DNA of 64,000 nucleotides, taken from positions 1,178,001 through 1,242,000 of the forward strand of contig OX422204.1 of the NCBI GenBank assembly GCA_949130485.1, read 5' to 3'. The translations under genes and the position numbers were made by a program. Below, piece by piece: positions 37,701 through 51,960 of this stretch. The notes under the pieces were generated by a model that was not told the DNA's origin, made no database searches, and was given only the letters and a program-made list of their open reading frames with translations. How positions within the stretch are numbered: position 1 is the stretch's first letter; every line of letters begins with the position of its first letter. The stretch is from Agelas oroides. Lineage: Eukaryota; Porifera; Demospongiae; Agelasida; Agelasidae.

Positions 37701-40700
37701 AGACAAGACAGACAGACAAGACAGACAAGACAGACAGACAAGACAGACAAGACAGACAAGACAGACAGACAAGACAGACAGACTGACAAGACAGACAAGA
37801 CAGACAAGACAGACAAGACAGACAAGACAGACAGACAAGACAAGACAGACAAGACAGACAGACAAGACAGACAGACAAGACAGACAGACAAGACAGACAA
37901 GACAGACAAGACAGACAGACAAGACAGACAGACAAGACAAGACAGACAGACAAGACAGACAAGACAGATAAGAGAGACAGACAAGACAGACAGACAAGAC
38001 AGACAAGACAGACAGACTGACAAGACAGACAAGACAGACAAGACAGACAAGACTGACAGACAGATAAGACAGACAGACAGACAAGACAGACAGACAAGAC
38101 AGAGAAGACAGACAAGACATACAGACAGACAAGACAGTCAAGACATACAGACAAGACAGACAAGACAGACAAGACAGACAGACAAGACAGACAAGACAGA
38201 CAAGACAGACAAGACATACAGACAGACAAGACAGACAAGACAGACAAGACAGACAAGACAGACAGACAGACAAGACAGACAGACAAGACAGACAAGACAG
38301 ACAGACAAGACAGACAAGACAGACAAGACAGACAGACAAGACAGACAGACTGACAAGACAGACAAGACAGACAAGACAGACAAGACAGACAGACAAGACA
38401 GACAGACAAGACAGACAGACAAGACAGACAGACAAGACAGACAAGACAGAAAGAAAAGACAGACAAGACAGAAAACACAGACAATACAGACAAGACAGAC
38501 AAGACAGACAAGACAGAAAGACAAGACAGAGAAGACAGACAAGACAGACAAGACATACAGACAAGACAGACAAGACAGACAGACAAGACAGACAAGACAG
38601 ACAAGACAGACAGACAAGACAGACAAGACAGACAAGACAGATAGACAAGACAGACAAGACAGACAGACAAGACAGACAAGACAGACAGACAAGACAAACA
38701 AGACAGACAAGACAGACAGACAGATAAGACAAACGGACAGACAAGACAGACAGACAAGACAGAGAAGACAGACAAGACATACAGACAGACAAGACAGTCA
38801 AGACATACAGCCAAGACAGACAAGACAGACAAGACAGACAGACAAGACAGACAAGACAGACAAGATAGACAAGACAGACAGACAAGACAGACAGACAAGA
38901 CAGACAAGACAGACAAGACATACAGACAGACAAGACAGACAAGACAGACAAGACAGACAAGACAGACAGACAAGACAGACAGACGACAGACAAGACAGAC
39001 AAGACATACAGAAAGATAAGACAGAAGACAGACAGACAAGACAGACAAGACAGACAAGACAGACAGACAGACAAGACAGACAGACAAGACAGACAAGACA
39101 GACAGACAAGACACAAGACAGACAAGACAGACAGACAAGACAGACAAGACAGACAGATTGACAAGACAGACAAGACAGACAAGACAGATAGACAAGACAG
39201 ACAGACAAGACAGACAAGACAGACAGACAGGACAGACAGACAAGACAGACAGACAAGACAGACAGACAGACAAGACAGACAGACAAGTCAGACAGACAAG
39301 ACAGACAGACAGACAAGAGAAGAGAGACAAAAGACAGACAAGACAGACAGAGAAGACAGACAGACAAGACAGATAGACAAGACAGACAAGACAGACAAGA
39401 CAGACAAGACAGACAAACAAGAGAGAAAAGACAGACAGAGAAAAACAGACAGACAAGACAGACAGACAGACAAGAGACAGACAAGACTGACAAGACAGAC
39501 AGACAAGACAGACAAGACAGACAAGATAGACAGACAAGACAGACAAGACAGACAAGACAGACAGACAAGACAGACAGACAAGACAGACAGACAGGACAGA
39601 CAAGACAGACAGACAAGACAGACAAGACAGACAAGACATAGACAGATAAGACAGAAGACAGACAGACAAGACAGACAAGACAGACAGACAAGACAGACAA
39701 GACAAACACACAAGACAGACAAGACAGACAAGACAGACAGACAAGACAGACAAGACAGACAGATTGACAAGACAGACAAGACAGACAAGACAGACAAGAT
39801 AGACAGACAAGACAGACTAGACAGAGAAGACAGACAGACAAGACAGACAAGACAGACAGACAGGACAGACAGACAAGACAGACAGACAAGACAGACAGAC
39901 AGACAAGACAGACAGACAAGTCAGACAGACAAGACAGACAGACAAGACAGAGAAAAACAGACAGACAAGACAGACAGACAGACAAGACAGACAGACAAGA
40001 CAGACAAGACAGACAGACAAGACAGACAAGACAGACAAGACAGACAGACAAGACCGACAGACTGACAAGACAGACAAGACAGACAAGTCAGACAGACAAG
40101 ACAGACAGACAAGACAGACAGACAAGACAGACAAGAGACAAGACAGAGAGAAAAGACAGACAAGACAGAAAACACAGACAAGACAGACAAGACAGACAAG
40201 ACAGACAGACAAGACAGAGAAGACAGACAAGACAGACAAGACATACAGACAAGACAGACACACAAGACAGACAAGACAGACAGACAAGACAGACAAGACA
40301 GACAGACAAGACAGACCGACAAGACAGACAAGACAGACAGACAAGACAGACAAGACAGACAAGACAGACAGACAAGACAGACAGACAAGACAGACAGACA
40401 AGGCAGACAGACAAGACAGACAAGACAGACAGACAAGACAGACAAGACAGACAAGACAGACAGACAAGACAGACAAGACAGACAGATTGACAAGACAGAC
40501 AAGACAGACAAGATAGACAAGATAGACAGACAAGACAGACTAGACAGACAAGACAGACAGATAAGACAGACAGACAAGACAGACAGACAGGACAGACAGA
40601 CAAGACAGACAGACAAGACAGACAGACAGACAAGACAGACAGACAAGTCAGACAGACAAGACAGACAGACAGACAAGACAAGAGAGACAGAAAAGACAGA

Positions 40701-43700
40701 CAAGACAGACAGACAAAGAAGACAGACAGACAAGACATAGACAAGACAGACAGACAAGACAGACAAAACAGACAAGACAGACAGACAAGACAGACAAGAC
40801 AGAGAAAAACAGACAGACAAGACAGACAGACAGACAAGACAGACAGACAAGACAGACAAGACAGACAGACAAGACAGACAAGACAGACAAGACAGACAAG
40901 ACAGACAGACAAGACAGACAGACAAGACAGACAGACAGGACAGACAGAGAAGACAGACAGACAAGACAGACCGACAGACAAGAGACAGACAAGTCAGACA
41001 GACAAGAGAGACAGACAGACAAGACAAGAGAGACAGAAAAGACAGACAAGACAGACAGACAGAGCAGACAGACAAGACAGACAGACAAGACAGACAAGAC
41101 AGACAAGACAGACAAGACAGACAGACAAGACAGACCGACAAGACAGACAAGACAGACAGACAAGACAGACAAGACAGACAAGACAGACAGACAAGACAGA
41201 CAGACAAGACAGAGACAAGACAGACAAGACAGACAAGACATACAGACAGACAAGACAGACAAGACAGACAAGACAGACAGATAGACAAACAAGACAGACA
41301 GACAAGACAAACAAGACAGACAGACAGACAAGACAGACAGACAAGACAGACAAGACAGACAAGACATACAGACAGATAAGACAGAAGACAGTCAGACAAG
41401 ACAGACAAGAAAGACAAGACAGACAAGACAGACAGACAGACAAGACAGACAGACAAGACAGACAAGACATACAGACAAGACAGACAAGACAGACAGACAA
41501 GACAGACAAGACATACAGACAGACAAGCCAGACAAGACAGACAAGACAGACAAGACAGACAGACAAGACAGACAGACGACAGACAAGACAGACAAGACAT
41601 ACAGACAGATAAGACAGAAGACAGACAGACAAGACAAGACAGACAAGACAGACAGACAGACAAGACAGACAGACAAGACAGACAAGACAGACAAACAACA
41701 CAGACAAGACAGACAGACAGACAGGACAGACAGACAAGACAGACAGACAAGACAGACAGACAGACAAGACAGACAGACAAGTCAGACAGACAAGACAGAC
41801 AGACAGACAAGACAAGAGAAACAGAAAAGACAGACAAGACAGACAAGACAGAGAAGACAGACAGACAAGACAGATAGACAAGACAGACAGACAGACAGAC
41901 AAGACAGACAGACAGGACAGACAGACAAGACAGACAGACAAGACAGACAGACAGACAAGACAGACAGACAAGTCAGACAGACAAGACAGACAGACAGACA
42001 AGACAAGAGAGACAAAAGACAGACAAGACAGACAGACAAAGACAGACAGACAAGACAGATAGACAAGACAGACAGACAAGACAGACAAGACAGACAAGAC
42101 AGACAAACAAGAGAGACAAGACAGACAGAGAAAAACAGACAGACAAGACAGACAGACAGACAAGAGACAGACAAGACTGACAAGACAGACAGACAAGACA
42201 GACAAGACAGACAAGACAGACAGACTGACAAGACAGACAAGACAGACAAGACAGACAGACAAGACAGACAAGACAGACAGACAAGACAGACAGACAAGAC
42301 ACAAGAGAGACAAGACAGACAAACAAGAGAGACAAGACAGACAGAGAAAAACAGACAGACAAGACAGACAGACAGACAAGAGACAGACAAGACTGACAAG
42401 ACAGACAGACAAGACAGACAAGACAGACAAGACAGACAGACAAGACAGACAGACTGACAAGACAGACAAGACAGACAAGACAGACAGACAAGACAGACAA
42501 GACAGACAAGACAGACAAGACAGACAGACAAGACACAAGAGAGACAAGATAGACAAGACAGACAGACAAGACAGACCGACAAGACAGACAGACAGACAGA
42601 CAAAACAGACAAGACAGACAAGACAGACAAACAAGACAGACAGACAAGACAGACAGACAAGACAGACAGACAAGACAGACAAGACAGACAAGACATACAG
42701 ACAGACAAGACAGACAAGACAGACAAGACAGACAAGACAGACAGACAGACAAGACAGACAGACAAGACAGACAAGACAGAAAGACAGACAAGACAGACAG
42801 ACAAGAGAGACATGACAGACAAGACATACAGACAGATAAGACAGAAGACACACAGACAAGACAGACAGACAAGACAGACAAGACAGACAAGACATACAGA
42901 CAGATAAGACAGAAGACAGACAGACAAGATAGACAAGACAGACAAGACAGACAGACAGACAAGACAGACAGACAAGACAGACAAGACAGACAGACAAGAC
43001 AGACAAGACAGACAAGACAGACAGACAAGACAGACAAGACAGACAGATTGACAAGACAGACAAGACAGACAAGACAGACAAGATAGACAGACAAGACAGA
43101 CAAGACAGACAAAACAGACAGACAAGACAGACAGACAAGACAGACAGATAGGACAGACAGACAAGACAGACAGACAAGACAGACAGACAGACAAGACAGA
43201 GAGACAAGTCAGACAGACAAGACAGACAGACAGACAAGACAAGAGAGACAGAAAAGACAGACAAGACAGACAACACAGAGAAGACAGACAGACAAGACAG
43301 ATAGACAAGACAGACAAGACAGACAAGACAGACAGACAAGACAGACAGACTGACAAGACAGACAAGACAGACAAGACAGACCAGACAGACAAGACAGACA
43401 AGACAGACAGACAAGACAGACAGACAAGACAGACAGACAAGACAGACAAGAGAGACAAGACAGACAAGACAGACAAGACAGACAAGACAGACAAGACAGA
43501 CAGACAAGAAAGACAAGACAGACAAGACAGACAAGACAGTTAAGACAGACAGACAAGACAGACAGACAAGACAGACAGACTGACAAGACAGACAAGACAG
43601 ACAAGACAGACAAGACAGACAAGACAGACAGATAAGACAGACAGACAGACAAGACAGACAGACAAGACAGAGAAGACAGACAAGACATACAGACAGACAA

Positions 43701-46700
43701 GACAGTCAAGACATACAGACAAGACAGACAAGACAGACAAGACAGACAGACAAGACAGACAGACAAGACAGACAGACAGGACAGACAGACAAGACAGACA
43801 GACAAGACAGACAGACAGACAAGACAGACAGACAAGTCAGACAGACAAGACAGACAGACAGACAAGACAAGAGAAACAGAAAAGACAGACAAGACAGACA
43901 AGACAGAGAAGACAGACAGACAAGACAGATAGACAAGACAGACAGACAAGACAGACAAGACAGACAGATAAGACAGAAAACACAGACAAGACAGACAAGA
44001 CAGACAAGACAGACAAGACAGACAGACAAGACAGAGAAGACAGACAAGACAGACAAGACATACAGACAAGACAGACAAGACAGACAAGACAGACAAGACA
44101 GACAGACAAGACAGACAAGACAGACAAGACAGACAGACAAGACAGACAGACAAGACAGACAAGAGAGACAAGACAGACAAGACAGACAGACAAGACAGAC
44201 CGACAAGACAGACAAGACAGACAGACAAGACAGACAAGACAGACAAGACAGACAAACAAGACAGACAGACAAGACATACAGACAAGACAGACAGACAAGA
44301 CAGACAAGACAGACAAGACAGACAAGACATACAGACAGACAAGACAGACAAGACAGACAAGACAGACAAGACAGACAGACAGACAAGACAGACAGACAAG
44401 ACAGACAAGACAGACAAGACAGACAAGACAGACAAGACAGACAAGACATACAGACAGATAAGACAGAAGACAGACAGACAAGACAGACAGACAAGACAGA
44501 CAAGACAGACAAGACATACAGACAGATAAGACAGAAGACAGACAGACAAGACAGACAAGACAGACAAGACAGACAGACAGACAAGACAGACAAGACAGAC
44601 AGACAAGACAGACAAGACAGACAGACAAGACAGACAAGACAGACAGATTGACAAGACAGAAAAGACAGACAAGATAGACAGACAAGACAGACAAGACAGA
44701 CAAAACAGACAGACAAGACAGACAGACAAGACAGACAGATAGGACAGACAGACAAGACAGACAGACAAGACAGACAGACAAGACAGACAGACAAGACAGA
44801 CAAGACAGACAGAGAAAAACAGACAGACAAGACAGACAAGACAGACAGACAAGACAGACAAGACAGACAGACAAGACAGACAAGACAGACAAGACAGACA
44901 GACAAGACAGACAGACTGACAAGACAGACAAGACAGACAAGACAGACAGACAAGACAGACAGACAAGACAGACAGACAAGTCAGACAGACAAGACAGACA
45001 GACAGACAAGACAAGAGAGACAGAAAAGACAGACAAGACAGACAAGACAGAGAAGACAGACAGACAAGACAGATAGACAAGACAGACAGACAAGACAGAC
45101 AAACACAAGACAGACAGACAAGACAGACAAGACAGAGAAAAACAGACAGACAAGACAGACAGACAAGACAGACAGACAAGACAGACAAGACAGACAGACA
45201 AGACAGACAGACTGACAAGACAGACAAGACAGACAAGACAGACAAGACAGACAGACAAGACAGACAGACAAGAGAGACAGACATGACAGACAAGAGAGAC
45301 AAGACAGACAAGACAGACAAGACAGACAGACAAGACAGACAAGACAGACAGACAAGACAAGACAGACAGACAAGACAGAGAAGACAGATAAGACAGACAG
45401 ACAAGACAGACAGACAAGATAGACAAGACAGACAGACTGACAAGACAGACAAGACAGACAAGACAGACAAGACAGACAGACAGATAAGACAGACAAGACA
45501 GACAAGACAGACAGAAAAGAAAGACAGACAAGACAGACAAGACAGACAAGACAGACAAGACAGACAAGACAGACAAGACACACAGACAGATAAGACAGAC
45601 AAGACAAACAGACAAGACAGACAAGACAGACAGACAAGACAGACAAGACAGACAGACAGACAAGACAGACAGACAAGACAGACAAGACAGACAAGACAAA
45701 CAGACAAGACAGACAAGACAGACAAGACAGACAGACAAGACAGACAGGCTGACAAGACAGACAAGACAGACAAGACAGACAGACAAGACAGACAGACAAG
45801 ACCGACAGATAAGACAAGACAGACAAGACAGACAGACAAGACAGAAAGACAAGACAGACAGACAAGACAGACAAGAGAGACAAGACAGAAAGACAAGACA
45901 GACAGACAAGACAGACAAGACAGACAAGACAGACAGACAAGACAGACAAGACAGACAGACAAGACAGACAGACAAGACAGAAATACAAGACAGATAGAAA
46001 AGACAGACAAGACAGAAAAGATAGACAGACAGACAAGACAGACAGACAAGACAGACAGACAAGACAGACAGACAAGACAGACGAGACAGACAGACAAGAC
46101 AGACAGACAAGACAGACAAGACAGACAGACATACAAGACAGGACAGACAGACAGACAAGAGAGACAAGACAGACAAGAGAGAGACAAGACAGGACAGACA
46201 GACAAGACAGAAAGACAAGACAGACAAGACAGACAGACAAGACAGACAAGACAGACAGACAGACAAGACAGACAAGACAGACAAGACAGACAGACAAGAC
46301 AGACAAGACAGACAGACAAGACAGACAAGACAGACGACTGACAAGACAGACAAGACAGACAAGACAAACAAGACAGACAGACAAGGCAGACAGACAAGAC
46401 AGACAGATAAGACAAGACAGACAAGACAGACAGACAAGACAGACAGACAAGACATAAAGACAAGACAGACACACAAGACAGACAAGACAGACAGACAAGA
46501 CAGACAGACAAGACAGACAAGACAGACAGACAAGACAGAGAAGACAGACAGACAGACAAGACATACAAGACACACAAGACAGACAAGACAGACAGACAGA
46601 CAAGACAGACAGACAAGACAGACAAGACAGACAGAAAGACAAGACAGACAGACAAGACAGACGAGACAGACAAGACAGACAAGACAGACAAGACATACAG

Positions 46701-49700
46701 ACAGATAAGACAGAAGACAGACAGACAAGACAGACAAGACAGACAAGACAGACAGACAGACAAGACAGACAGACAAGACAGACAAGACAGACAGACAAGA
46801 CAGACAAGACAGACAGACAAGACAGACAAGACAGACAGATTGACAAGACAGACAAGACAGACAAGATAGACAGACAAGACAGACAAGACAGACAAAACAG
46901 ACAGACAAGACAGACAGACAAGACAGACAGACAGGACAGACAGACAGACAAGACAGACAGACAAGACAGACAGACAACTCAGACAGACAAGACAGACAGA
47001 CAGACAAGACAAGAGAGACAGAAAAGACAGACAAGACAGACAAGACAGAGAAGACAGGCAGACAAGACAGATAGACAAGACAGACAGACAAGACAGACAA
47101 GACAGACAGACAGACAAGACAGACAGACAAGACAGACAAGACAGACAGACAAAAACAGACAGACAAGACAGACAGACAGACAAGACAGACAGACAAGACA
47201 GACAAGACAGACAGACAAGACAGACAGACAAGACAGACTGACAAGACAGACAAGACAGACAAGACAGACAAGACAGACAAGACAGACAGACAAGACAGAC
47301 AGACAAGACAGACAGACAAGACAGACAGACAAGACAGACAAGAGAGACAAGACAGACAAGACAGACAAGACAGACAGACAAGACAGACAAGACAGATAGA
47401 CAAGAAAGACAAGACAGACAGACAAGACAGACAAGACAGACAAGACAGTCAGACAAGACAGACAGACAAGACAGACAAGACAGACAGACTGACAAGACAG
47501 ACAAGACAGACAAGACAGACAAGACAGACAGACAGATAAGACAGACAAGACAGACAAGACAGACAGAAAAGAAAGACAGACAAGACAGACAAGACAGACA
47601 AGACAGACAAGACATACAGACAGATAAGACAGACAAGACAGACAGACAAGATAGACAAGACAGACAGACATGACAGACAGGCTGACAAGACAGACAAGAC
47701 AGACAAGACAGACAGACAAGACAGACAGACAAGACCGACAGATAAGACAAGACAGACAAGACAGACAGACAAGACAGACAGAGAAGACAGACAGACAAGA
47801 CAGACAAGAGAGACAAGACAAACAGACAAGACAGACAGACAAGACAGACAAGACAGACAAGACAGACAGACAAGACAGACAAGACAGACAAAGAGACAAG
47901 ACAGACAGACAAGACAGACAGACAAGACAGAGAGACAAGACAGACAGACAAGACAGACAAGACAGACAAGATAGACAGACAGACAAGACAGACAGACAAG
48001 ACAGACAGACAAGACAGACAGACAAGACAGACAGACAAGACAGACAAGACAGACAAGACAGACAGACAAGACAGACAGACAAGACAGACAAGACAGACAG
48101 ACATACAAGACAGGACAGACAGACAGACAAGAGAGACAAGACAGACAAGACAGAGACAAGACAGGACAGACAGACAAGACAGACAGACAAGACAGACAAG
48201 ACAGACAGACAAGACAGACAAGACAGACAGACAGACAAGACAGACAAGACAGACAAGACAGACAGACAAGACAGACAAGACAGACAGACAAGACAGACAA
48301 GACAGACAGACTGACAAGACAGACAAGACAGACAAGACAGACAAGACAGACAGACAAGGCAGACAGACAAGACAGACAGATAAGACAAGACATACAAGAC
48401 AGACAGACAAGACAGACGACAAGACAGACAGACAAGACAGACACACAAGACAGACAAGACAGACAGACAAGGCAGACAGACAAGACAGACAAGACAGACA
48501 GACAAGACAGAGAAGACAGACAGACAAGACAGACAAGACAGACAAGACAGACAAGACAGACAGACAAGACAGACAGACAGACAAGACAGCAAGACAGACA
48601 AGACAGACAGACAAGACAGAGAAGACAGACAGACAAGACAGACAGACAAGACAGACAGACAGACAAGACAGACGGACAAGACAGACAAAACAGACAGACA
48701 GAGAAGACAGACAGACAAGACAGACAGACAAGACAGACAGACAAGACTGAGAAGACAGACAGACAAGACAGACTGACAAGACAGACAAGACAGACAGACA
48801 AGACAGACAAGACAGACAGACAAGACAGACAAGACAGACAGACAAGACAGACAGACAAGACAGACAGACAAGACAGACAGACCTTGACAAGACAGACAGA
48901 CAAGACAGACAGACAAGACAGACAAGACAGACAGCCAGGACAGACAAGACAGACAGACAGACAAGACAGACAAGACAGACAAGACAGACAAGACAGACAG
49001 ACAAGACAGACAGACAGACAAGACAGCAAGCCAGACAAGACAGACAGACAACACAGAGAAGACAGACAAGACAGACAGACAGACAGACAGACTGACAAGA
49101 CAGACAGACAAGACAGACAAGACAGACAGACAAGGCAGACAAGACAGACAAGACAGAGAAGATAGACAGACAAGACAGACAGACAAGACAGACAAGACAG
49201 ACGGACAAGACAGAAGACAGACAGAAAGACAGACAAGACAGACAGACAAGACAGATAAGACAGACAGACAAGACAGACAGACAAGACAGACAAGACAGAC
49301 AAGACAGAGAAGGCAGACAAGACAGAGAAGACAGGCAAGACAGACAAGACAGACAGACAAGACAGAGAAGACAGACAGACAAGACAGACAGACAAGAGAG
49401 ACAAGACAGACAGACAAGACAGACAGACAAGACAGAGAAAACAGACAGACAGACAAGACAGACAAGATAGACAAGACAGAGAGACAAGACAAACAGACAG
49501 ACAAGACAGACAAGAGACAGACAGACAAGATAGACAGACAGACAGACAAGACAGAAAGACAAGACAGAGAAGACAGACAGACAGACAAAGACAGACAGGC
49601 AGACAAGACAGACAAACAGACAAGAGACAGACAGACAAGACAGACAAGACAGACAGACAAGACAGACGAGATACAAGACAGACAGACAGACAAGACAGAC

Positions 49701-49853
49701 AAGACAGACAAGACAGACAGACAAGACAGACAAGACAGACAAGACAGACAGACAGACAAGATAGACAGACAAGACAGACAAGACAGACAAGACAGACAGA
49801 CAGACAAGATAGACAGACAGACAAGACAGACAAGACAGACAGACAGACAAGAC
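31289..49853. repeat. 18.6-kb AGACA/GACA satellite
   Basis: Composed almost only of AGACA and GACA words (ACAGACAAGACAGACAAG). The words avoid TAA, TAG, TGA and their complements, so all six frames stay open for long stretches; minus-strand frames reach 2434 codons of Cys/Leu/Ser/Val (CLSVLSV) repeats. Rare variants reveal higher-order duplication: the CAGTCAAGACATACAG block recurs near 35163, 35880, 36425, 37570, 38128, 38790 and 43705, with one clear 558-bp tandem offset (37411 and 37969). A 477-bp offset links the blocks ending near 34093 and 34570. No gene-like composition is seen. Confidence 0.95.
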
Positions 49854-50118
49854 ATGGAGGTAAATGGGAGAGGGAGGGGAGAGGGAGGGGAGAGGGAGGA
49901 GGGGAGGGAGGGAGGGGAGGAGGGGAGGGAGGGGAGGGAGGAGGGGGAGGGAGGGGAAGGAGGGGAGGCAAAGAGGGGAAGGGGAGGGATGAGAGGAAGG
50001 GGAGGGAGGAAGGGGAGGGAGGAAGGGGAGGAGGGAGGGAGGAGAGGGAGGAGTGGGAGGGAGGAGGGGGAGGGAGGAGGGGGAGGGAGGAGGGGAGGGA
50101 GGAGGGGGAGGAAAGAGA
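49854..50118. repeat. Purine-rich GGGAGG repeat
   Basis: GGGAGGGGAGAGGGAGG-type repeat directly after the AGACA satellite and about 30 bp from the donor of the next minus-strand exon (50148). Confidence 0.85.
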
Positions 50119-50147
50119 GGAGGCGGAGAGAAGTGTGGCAGACTCAC

Positions 50148-50281
50148 ATGTTGAATGCAGAATGGAAGAATGGATTTCTCCCTGTTGAGTGCTCCACTCG
50201 TCTCACCAGAATCATCTCTGAGAGTCAATCTTGAGAGCAAAAAATTCTTCGTGGGGATGTCTCCAGCCAACACCACATGAC
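50148..50281 (-). CDS. Orphan coding exon, unidentified protein
   Basis: 134-bp candidate exon with a CA-rich tract ending in a CAG acceptor and a perfect GTGAGT donor. The phase is 2 in, 0 out, giving 44 codons: HVVLAGDIPTKNFLLSRLTL, then RDDSGETSGALNREKS, then ILPFCIQH. Composition is ordinary protein and unlike the surrounding repeats. I do not recognise the family. The next exon downstream would have to lie beyond the satellite to the left; no partner exon was found between 50282 and 53189. It could be part of the gene whose kinase fragment lies at 30.4-30.8 kb, but nothing links them. Confidence 0.5.
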
Positions 50282-50540
50282 CTGTGCCTGTGTGTGGGTG
50301 TGTGGGATGGTGGGTGCATGAGGTGGAGGGTGTGTGCATGGAGGGGGTGTGGGGTGGTGTGTTGGGTGGAGGGTGTGGGTGAAAGTGTACAGGCAGAGGA
50401 AACGTGTGTATAGAAGGGTGTGAGTGTTGGTAAGGTCTGGTGGAGGAGGGTACATGTCTTGTCACACTAGGTTTGCTCAATAGCAACAATCTTGTAACAT
50501 TCACTGGCCACAATTGCAGATGGTTTAATAAATAATTAAC

Positions 50541-51188
50541 TATTACTTAGGCAACACACTGGACCAGATATAAGCAACATTCTTACACGTTGCCTAGTTA
50601 TATGCACATTCTTACATGTTGCCTAGGTAACAGGTTATACTATTTGGTGGGTGAGAAGGCAATATGGCTGGATATTGCATGAGTGTGTGGCCACATTTTC
50701 ACGAGCCACAGGCGAGTGAAAATACAGCACAAGAGTGCAATATCCAATTGCCTTCTCACACATCAAATAATAGATTTATTACATACTACTGCCATTTTAG
50801 TGGCACCTACAAGATAGACAGCTACTGCACATGCGCAGCACAAAGGTCGTTGCTGCGTTACATATTTAATGAGCTTCTGGCTGTTGGCCTGTTTCTAGCT
50901 TTGGACGGCACCAGCAAGCGTACCGATCCCTCTACCAGTGGAAGAAAGTACTGTAAGTTAGTAGTCTTCCTCCGTAATGAAAGCTTATTCGTTGTTTCAG
51001 CAGTGGCTACGAGTGCATTCCAATTAAAGCACACGACGCGGTTGCTACGCAGCATATGCCCTGCAGGCTATCGAATACGGACTATCGAATATGGGAAAAT
51101 ATTAGTCATGTTGCTCTATGGGAAATACTATTGGCGTGTATACTGGGTATATAATAACCATTCTTACATGTTGCCTAAGCAATACTAC
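50541..51188. repeat. Foldback element with AGGCAAC termini
   Basis: Ends TATTACTTAGGCAACA and, inverted, TATTGCTTAGGCAACA. A strong internal inverted repeat lies at 50641-50679 and 50736-50770 (GTGAGAAGGCAAT...GGATATTGCA). Direct CATTCTTACATGTTGCCTA(G/A)G copies occur near 50607 and 51160. A 180-codon plus-strand open frame (50664-51206) overlaps most of it but shows no transposase motif. Probably a non-autonomous DNA transposon. Confidence 0.55.
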
Positions 51189-51254
51189 ATAGCTACATGG
51201 CAGTGATAACTGATAACTGGTTCAGCTGTGAGTTCATAGAACATACGTATCTGC

Positions 51255-51581
51255 TAGCCTCGTTCCCAGGCCATTCCCACCTCCAGTTTTGATCGCTTGC
51301 AGTATAAAAACGGAGGGGGAAGGCCTGGGAGAAAGAGTCACGTGCGTGACGTCAGGTAGACGTGAGGGGGGTGGTGCCCGACGAAGAATCTCGAGGTCCT
51401 TCCTGTAATATCTTGTCCAAGAACTTGAGACTGTAACATTCAAAAGACAGCGTCAATACAGCTCGTTGATTCGTAGAGTCGAGGCTGATCAACGCAAAGT
51501 TTGTGAATTACGATTGGGCACCGGCCCCCTCACGTCTACCTGACATCACGCACGTGACTCTTTCTCCCAGGCCTTCCCCTC
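51255..51581. repeat. Composite foldback, TAGCCTCG copy plus AGAAAGAGTCACGTG arms
   Basis: 51255-51335 is a TAGCCTCGTTCCCAGGCC copy with inner arms TTCCCACCTCCAGTTTT and AAAACGGAGGGGGAA around TCGCTTGCAGTA. It overlaps a longer inverted repeat: the arm at about 51316-51379 (AGAAAGAGTCACGTGCGTGA, then GTAGACGTGAGGGGG) pairs with about 51517-51581 across a 137-bp loop. Sharing of sequence suggests one element extended or inserted into the other. Confidence 0.7.
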
Positions 51582-51668
51582 GGTAGCTGATAATGTAATT
51601 AACACCTACAATTACCCAATTTACTGACCGCTGTATGTAAACTTGCCCCAGTTTTCATAGTGAAAGTG

Positions 51669-51736
51669 TCCAGACCCTATTTTTCGACGAGTCCGCAGGG
51701 TGCGTGCGAAAAATTTGGTCTGGGGACGAGACTAGT
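51669..51736. repeat. GGTCTGG palindrome, copy 1
   Basis: CCAGACCCTATTTTTCG pairs with CGAAAAATTTGGTCTGG, followed by GGACGAGACTAG. A relative lies at 52609-52672 (CCAGACCCTCTCC ... GGTCTGG with GCACGAGACTAGAC inside). Confidence 0.6.
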
Positions 51737-51935
51737 CCTAGACCCCCTTGGACACATTATGTGGTCAGTCCTAGACCCCCTTGGACACATTATGCGGTAG
51801 GTCCTAGACCCCCTCGGACACATTATGTGCTCTGTCTTAGACCCCCTTGGACGCATTATGTGCTCGGTTCTAGACCACCTTGAACACATTACGTGATTCA
51901 TCCCTGACCCCCTTGGACACATTATATGATTTGTT
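51734..51935. repeat. 33-bp minisatellite, about six copies
   Basis: Unit GTCCTAGACCCCCTTGGACA followed by CATTATGTGGTCA, diverging rightward. The 33-bp period keeps an 11-residue HIMCPRGSRTD frame open on the minus strand; it has no start context or splice evidence and is not called a gene. Confidence 0.85.
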
Positions 51936-51960
51936 CTCATCAGAGGGTCTTCTCGCAATT

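Noticed and set aside
43209..50513. 2434-codon minus-strand open frame starting MWPVNV
   Set aside because: It is the AGACA satellite read in the TGTCT direction plus the purine repeat and one real exon. Composition is four residues, and all other frames are equally open.
51677..51958. 93-codon minus frame of HIMCPRGSRTD repeats
   Set aside because: Produced by the 33-bp minisatellite whose period is a multiple of three; no supporting splice sites or conserved domain.
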